Shown here: positions 58,396-64,000 of the stretch, one piece after another | Position numbering within the stretch: position 1 is the first letter of the stretch | Layout: every line of letters begins with the position of its first letter | Source: Salvator merianae | Lineage: Eukaryota > Chordata > Lepidosauria > Squamata > Teiidae | Direction of reading: 5' to 3' | Assembly (NCBI GenBank): GCA_003586115.2 | Contig: QVOM02000042.1 | Coordinates: 70,678,101 to 70,742,100, forward strand | Length of the DNA stretch: 64,000 bases | Translations under genes and position numbers: made by a program | The notes under the pieces: generated by a model | The model's input: the letters and a program-made list of their open reading frames with translations, nothing else | Database searches by the model: none | Told to the model about the DNA's origin: nothing

Positions 58396-59104
58396 GAACA
58401 GCAGATAAGATGATAACTAAGGACATAAACACAGGTAAACATTGCTGTCACATTCTTTCCAAGAGACAAGAATTGTATGGAGAGGATGATAAGCAAATAA
58501 TATAACATGCTTTATAGAGAAAGAGCAGAATAGAAAAACAGGTCAGGGCAAAGGTAAAGAAATATTACAAAAACTATATTAAGAAGAAGCCAAAGGAAGA
58601 TGTTTGATTGGTATAGCAGAATTCAGATTTGCCATAGAACCAAGAGATCCATGACGATATAGTGAATGAAAATCTAGTCCAGAAAAATAAGTATAGAGAA
58701 AGAAAATAGGAAATTGCTTCAGTCCACCAGTGGGAGAGAAAAATCCAAATTTATTTGTTTCTCCACAAAGTTTTCAATTGTCACTGACATAAAGGATTTC
58801 AGTCATCACTACCATTGTACGTGGTGGATCATGTTACAAATGAGTCAAATGGCAATTGTCTCAGAGGCAGTTCCTGTGACCAACTGTCATGCTACTTGCT
58901 CAAGGATCTGGTTGCGTTAAGCAGTATATTATTGGAGCAACAGTGTCATACAAGGGTACCCTTGCCTTCTATGATCAAAGCGATTACAAGTTGCCACAAA
59001 CCAGTCACATTTTATTATTGCCATATATTGTGGTATAAAATTAAACTCACCTTAGAAACTAATATGGAAGAAAGTTACAAAAGTATATTCAACTGAACTA
59101 TAGA
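58396..59104. other. no recognisable feature
   Basis: Unassigned AT-rich sequence. Confidence 0.4.
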
Positions 59105-59312
59105 ACATTGTGTTCACATGCAGTAAAAGAAAAAGCACCTCTGAGATGGCTTAGAGGTAGTTCACAGGTGGGACTGTTCACATGCCAGTCTGCCCTTCCC
59201 CCTCTCATGAATATTATAAGCTAGAAAACGCAGTTCAGATGTGGAATGAGAACATGAGGTCCACACATCACCATCTCTGAGGCACTCTTATGCTGCTTTA
59301 TATGCTACATGG
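59105..59312 (-). mobile_element. Family C MITE, copy 5, inverted
   Basis: Left end 'gtgttcacatgcag'; core 'cctctcatgaatattataag', 'gagaacatgaggtccacac', 'tctgaggcactctta' is the inverse of the other C copies. Right end decayed. Confidence 0.65.
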
Positions 59313-61121
59313 AAAACCTAGCCTAAGTATCACCTCACATCAAAAAGTGAAGAAAGGAAAAGTTGCCACAGATTATTTCCTAAAATGAAGTGAATATGGC
59401 AACATTTTCACTGATCTCTCTACTTAATGAATTCATTTGCATTCCTTGTCTCATAGGCTTCGCGATAAGTGGCCTGCACCATAGCTAGGAGCATCTTTTT
59501 ATCTGTTAAGGATATGGAGGAGGAAAATTATGGAGGAGAGAGGGAATAAAGAAAGCGCAAGAAAGAGCAGCAAGGAGGAAAAGACGGATATAGGATCTAT
59601 ATTTTAAAAGAGACTAAACAGAATTGGGAAGGCAACACAGGGATATGATTGAAAGCTTTGCTTTCAGCCATTTAAGTTGGGACACAAGAACAATGGGCTG
59701 AGTCTCAGTGTGGCCAGGGAAAACCAATGCTTTTAATCATGCCATTGTCCCACCTCCTCTGCCCCAAGTTCCGATTCATGGATTAGAATTAGCTGCTACT
59801 ATTAGTTTGTTGCAATTAACATAATAATAGACTACTGACCAAATCGGTCATGTATCTATTATACTCCTCTAGCAAATTGGACATGCCATGAAATGTTTGT
59901 ATTTAGCACATATTAGCAATCAGCATCTACTAAGAAGTTATTTTTTTCAGAACCAGAGCAGAAGGGAAAGGGAGTTAATCCCTTTCCTCTGTCACTATGA
60001 ATTTAAGTCATATCCATTCCCTGAAGTTACTGTCTGCATTAAGGGACAATCTTTTATTATTGAATTTTTCTTTAAGAGTGCCATACATTACACGTAGGAG
60101 GAGAAATGTATTGATCTGCAGTAAGTGTGGGGGCAAGATTTACACAAGAGAGATCCATCAGCAAAAGATTTCTGCATTCAGGTTCATATTTTGCCTGCCT
60201 CCTCCCTATTCCATTCAACACATCGTACCAGTTCATAAAAGGTCCCCCATTACCTGGGAAGGTTTTCAGAGAAAGTGCCTGAGCAGCAAAAAAGGAGAAG
60301 AGAAGATGGTTTGTGTGAGCTGCCTTTTGCTTGTGTGACTACTGTCTATATAAAAATAATAAATTCAGTGGTGAAAATCCATGATTTTTCATTTAGCTGC
60401 CACATTTACTTCAGTGATTGCATGGTGGTGTGGATGTATAAATTTGATTTCACTTGGCCACAGGTTTTCTTTTTTTTTTTTTTTTAGTACTATAGCATGT
60501 AGACTGCAGCTCATCATTATCTATATTTAGTATTCTTGCTTTAAGTCAAACTTTGAATTCCTTGCTCATGACATTTTCCATACTTCTTTTTTATTGTAAC
60601 ACATACACACACTTATTATTTACCAGACAAGACTGGTTTCTCCTATTAAAAAATAAATAAAACAACATACCTTACCAAATTGTAACTTCAAAGAAATTTC
60701 TTCTTCCTTTGCTTCACTCTGAAACTGGCCAGAAGCCAACATTTGTCAGTTTCACTATATACCAGAAACTTGTTTACAACACTTTCATACAGGTCCAACC
60801 TTGGGGGTATAAAAGAATTTGGAATTCTGCCAAGACCCTCCAGTATGGAGCCCCTGACTTCAGGAAAGCCTTAAAAAAAAAAAAAAAAAAAGCTGGCTAC
60901 CTCCTATGAAGAGACATTAACACCTCAATCTTATACATATCTAATCAAAAGCAAGTCTTACTTAAATTCCTTAATTAGTTGAATGTCATTTGCTTGCCAT
61001 AACCAAATAATAATTTGTTAAGCATTTTGGATAAATACCAGTCTTGTAAGACATTTGCCTCATAGTTTTCCATTTAGGAAGTGTACCCCCTTCTCAATTA
61101 ATGTGAAATCATACTTACTTA
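59313..61121. other. no recognisable feature
   Basis: About 1.8 kb unassigned; T run at 60471-60486 and A run at 60871-60890. Confidence 0.4.
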
Positions 61122-61265
61122 AAACATAACAGAAGCCCTACTGGATCAGGCCACAGCCCATCTAGTCCAGCATCCTGTCTCTGTGGCCCACCAATTGCTT
61201 CTATGCATTCTCAAGCATAAGACAGGGACAAACCTTCACCGGCTCTCGATTCCATGCAAATGGCC
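61122..61265 (-). mobile_element. CR1-type 3' end, inverted
   Basis: Reads 'agaagccctactggatcagg', 'catctagtccagcatcctgt' and 'gtggcccaccaattgc', the inverse of the terminus at 10120-10151/10600-10658. Confidence 0.8.
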
Positions 61266-61784
61266 TTTAGAGGAATCCTGCCTGTTTGCTTCACTGAATG
61301 TCAAAAGCAATATGAATAAACACGTCTTCTCCATTGTGGCAGTAAAACTACCATAGTAATAAAACTAATAACTCACAACATACTGTCCATTCAGGACACT
61401 CAAAATCTTCTGCTTTTTCTAATGCTGTTTCTGATGGCTGGCTTAGAATTATTTGCATAATAATATTTTTCAATGTTATCCTTCATATTCAGATTCTGTT
61501 GGATACTTTCAGTTACTGTGTTGAGCACAGTGCATGAAAAATGGCATGGATTAGAAACAGTGCCACACTGAAAAAAAATTCCTCCAACAAGGTTTAGATG
61601 GTATCAATTACATTCAAACTTGCGAATTTTTCGTTGTTTTTGTTGGCACAAATCATGAAGCAGCTACAATCCTATAGAAGAATAGATTTGAATACATAGT
61701 TGAACTATCTGATTTAGCTAAAATAGTATCTTCTGTTTTGCAGAGTATACTTAAGTTTCTGTCTTTGCTTTATAGGATTCTCTG
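61266..61784. other. no recognisable feature
   Basis: Unassigned sequence. Confidence 0.35.
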
Positions 61785-61905
61785 ACTTTAATTTAATTTT
61801 CAATTAATTCTGTTATGTTTTAAACTGTTTTATTTCATTAGAATTGTTGCCTTCTTCAATCTCAGAGTGGCAGACAGGTTACAAATTAAACCAATAAATA
61901 ATAGA
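61785..61905 (+). mobile_element. LINE 3' tail fragment (L2-like)
   Basis: 'gttttaaactgttttatttc', 'agagtggcagacaggttaca', 'aattaaaccaataaataata' is a typical L2-like end. Confidence 0.55.
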
Positions 61906-62039
61906 TATTTGTATGTATATATATTTGCATACATCTCAATATAATTTAGCAGACCACTTGGTGTAAATAAGAGCTCTGACATTTCCAGTTATAGGAGAAG
62001 CTAATAGCAAACAATACAGACAAAATAAGACAGGAGTCT

Positions 62040-62222
62040 GTTAAAAAAAAAAAAAAAGCATTGCAACACTGACCTTGAAGATGGTTCAGAAACTGGAACT
62101 AGCACAGAATATAATAACAAGATGCTTGCAATTCTTGCAGGACATAAGTTCATCATGTCAATCCTAAATGCTCTGGACTGTTTTGTCAATTCACTACTGA
62201 ACTCAAGTCAAATTGAAGACAC
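62040..62222 (+). pseudogene. L2-like LINE C-terminal region, left part
   Basis: A broken frame gives 'TLKMVQKLELAQNI' near 62070-62112, the conserved '..KLQLVQNAAAR' block of L2-type elements. The sequence breaks at about 62222 and resumes at 63598. Confidence 0.6.
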
Positions 62223-62225
62223 TGT

Positions 62226-62669
62226 GGGCTTGTTCGCACTTGCGTTGTGAGCACAGAGACACTCACTAGTAAAGTGCATCCACACTCCGCTACGGTCACA
62301 GCATCTTGGAGTGGTTACAAACGCTTCCAGATGGTACTATCTGTGGACAGCTAAAACACTGTCAACAACTTGACCAGGAGCAGCTGGATTGCTCCCGGTC
62401 AGTACCTCTTCTGGGTACAAATGCTGCAAGCAGGCAGCATTGTGTGGCTGCGGCTGTGTGGCTGTGTGCCACATTCTGCAATGGCCAGATGTTGCCATAG
62501 CCACTATCATGATGATCAGGCCTGCATTCACATTGAATCTGCTGGAGGCCCAGTTCAGAACTGTTCCACCACTCACAGTGCAAATGGTTGCCACGTCGCT
62601 GGACTGGGTCTTGAACAGCTTAGAATGGTATAATTATACCATTCTAGACTGGGCAGTGTGAAAAGGCCC
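62226..62669 (+). mobile_element. Family A copy, TGT target duplication
   Basis: Begins gggcttgttcgcacttg and ends gcagtgtgaaaaggccc, with TGT at 62223-62225 and 62670-62672. The subterminal 24-bp palindrome lies at 62622-62645, 24 bp from the right end. Internal 'ctatctgtggacagctaaaa' matches the truncated copy at 40648. Confidence 0.85.
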
Positions 62670-62689
62670 TGTCTCTTTCTATACAGGAT

Positions 62690-63158
62690 GTTGTGCTATG
62701 CTAGGAAAGGGTCCACAACCCTCCCTTCCACATGCTGGTGAAGGATAAGGGAGGCCTCACCCCCTCACTGTAGCCTAGTTTATTTCAAGGTCTACTGGCA
62801 AGCTAGTTATTTTATCCCAAAACAGTGGGTCATGTACAGAAGACACACAGCTCCCTCTTCTGGGAGGGGGGCTATTTTGGTGGCACAACAGAATGCACTA
62901 TCAAAATGGGTTCCCTGGGAACTCTGAAGGCCAGGAACTTTCATTCCCAGCTTCCAGACACCCCAGTGCCAGTTCCAAAGCTGATGCAGCATTCAGAGCC
63001 AGTAGCAGGAGCTGGCATAGGTCAAGCCATCCCAGTGCAGATGACCCTGCCCCATGCTAGTGTCAACCCATCCCAGACTGGGATGAGTTGCATATGCCCA
63101 GCCAAGGTGCCCTTGCTGTGGCCAGGAATAAACATGGTAAGTGCAAAAAGGGATATTG
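62690..63158 (+). mobile_element. Family B copy, near full length
   Basis: 'ccacatgctggtgaagg', 'aaggtctactggcaagctag', 'atcaaaatgggttccctggg', 'aggaactttcattcccagc', 'agccatcccagtgcagatg', and end atggtaagtgcaaaaaggg. Confidence 0.75.
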
Positions 63159-63597
63159 GCCTTTTCTGCAAAAGTCAGTAGAGCAGATCATGGAACGTGC
63201 CATGTCAGTGTAGAATAGCAGAGATCCCCCAGGTACAGCAGCCTGTCCACATTCAACTAGGCTACAGAGTGAAATGCAATGCCAAAATGGCACCATATCC
63301 CTCCACTCCACAAGTGGAGCCATTAAAAGCAGCCCACCAGCAGACTACTGATGGTGTACCAGTCCATGAAAGGCATATGGAAAACATGCCTCCATGGGCC
63401 AGTATACCAAGCCTGGGCATTTTGGGGCTAGGCACCCAAAGATGGCACTAGAAGTTCATCAATCCTGGGGGTGTAGCCAAAAAACCCTCAGCCAGAAACT
63501 TTGAAGACTGGGAACTACAATGTGGACAGCATTTAAAGCAGACTTTCTTAGCCCAGACCAACACAGTGTAGGATAACTTATGTCATGCAGAAAGGGC
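63159..63597 (+). mobile_element. Family B copy, second in tandem
   Basis: Begins ccttttctgcaaaagtcag and ends catgcagaaagggca. Interior: 'aatgccaaaatggcacc', 'ggaaaacatgcctccatggg', 'ccagtataccaagcc'. Directly abuts the previous B copy. Confidence 0.65.
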
Positions 63598-64000
63598 AAC
63601 TGATATTCAAGATCCGAAATGATCCAGATCCATCATATTTGAAGGTTCATACTCTCCCTTACAGATCTACCTGGAAATTAAGACATACGGGACAAGCCCT
63701 GCTGATAATAATACCACCACCATCTGTGGCTCATAGAGGCACAGTACGTGGCAGTACGTGGTTAAAATGACTTTGCCAGCGTGATTGTTCTCAGTTTATG
63801 GTCCCCTCTATGGCCATCAGGTATCCTTGCTATATACAATTCAAGACCTGCTAAAGAAGAAATATCTCTTCACTTTGGTTTTAAAGGCAGTTTTCTTCCG
63901 CACTGTCTCAAGTTTGGTTTTATTGGTTCTTACCTATTTATCCTTATAAACTAGCAGTTGTTTTATTGCTTTTAAATTGAATCATGATTAACTCTGTTAC
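63598..64000 (+). pseudogene. L2-like LINE C-terminal region, right part, running off the window
   Basis: Frame 'FKIRNDPDPSYLKVHTLPYRS' fits the L2-type block downstream of HWLP (KALHGLGP.YL). Later 'tttaaaggcagttttcttcc' and a T-rich 3' tail follow ('ttttattgcttttaaattga'). Joining 62222 to 63598 restores a plausible order. Confidence 0.6.

Overview
This 64 kb window reads as vertebrate, probably squamate reptile, non-coding DNA. It is AT-rich and largely CpG-poor. It carries decayed CR1, L2-like and L1 retrotransposons, a tRNA-derived SINE of the type common in lizards, hAT elements, and many short DNA transposons. I found no gene with credible exons. The longer open frames all fall in transposons, simple repeats or non-coding sequence. 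The taxon is inferred from the repeat mix and not from a gene.

I sorted the short elements into families by comparing copies within the window; the names are mine. Family A is about 440-500 bp with ends like gggccttttcgcact and a hairpin close to one end. Family B is about 250-550 bp, ends like ggccctttctgcactt, with conserved inner blocks and a ggtaagtgcagaaaggg terminus. Family C is about 220 bp with ends like ggctgcattcacatgt. Family D is about 400 bp with three copies. A and B have related termini. Where the insertion site can be read exactly they make 3-bp target duplications (AGG, TGT, ACA, TTT). The window holds about 9 A copies, 19 B copies plus a palindromic derivative, 5 C and 3 D.

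Layout. 1-5.4 kb: CR1 3' end, a B copy with a palindromic MITE nested in it, two A copies (one with a 21-bp minisatellite), an unclassified repeat (E) and a SINE scrap. 5.4-9.9 kb: nearly featureless. 10-11 kb: a CpG-rich A copy inserted cleanly into a CR1 3' end, then a second E copy. 12-15.1 kb: C, B, D and A copies. 15.8-17.1 kb: wreck of a hAT transposase with BED finger (minus strand). 18.4-19.3 kb: a well-preserved 907-bp non-autonomous hAT element with perfect 8-bp target duplication. 20-33 kb: A and B copies, tRNA-SINE, an L2-like tail, a hAT MITE and a duplicated F+B unit. 33-41 kb: sparse repeats, a GAAA microsatellite and repeat-poor stretches. 41-46.3 kb: B copies, one with a 248-bp perfect-looking tandem duplication, and an RT scrap. 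46.3-51.1 kb: a truncated L1, a B copy, and an L2-like element split by a CR1. 51-64 kb: repeat-poor stretches, C, D and hAT MITEs, a second L1 3' end, A and B copies, and a final L2-like element split by three stacked DNA transposons.

Nothing here works as an operon or pathway. The story is one of layered insertions, whose relative ages can be read from nesting, CpG content and target duplications. All family assignments rest on reading by eye; boundaries without a stated target duplication are good to roughly 20-50 bp.
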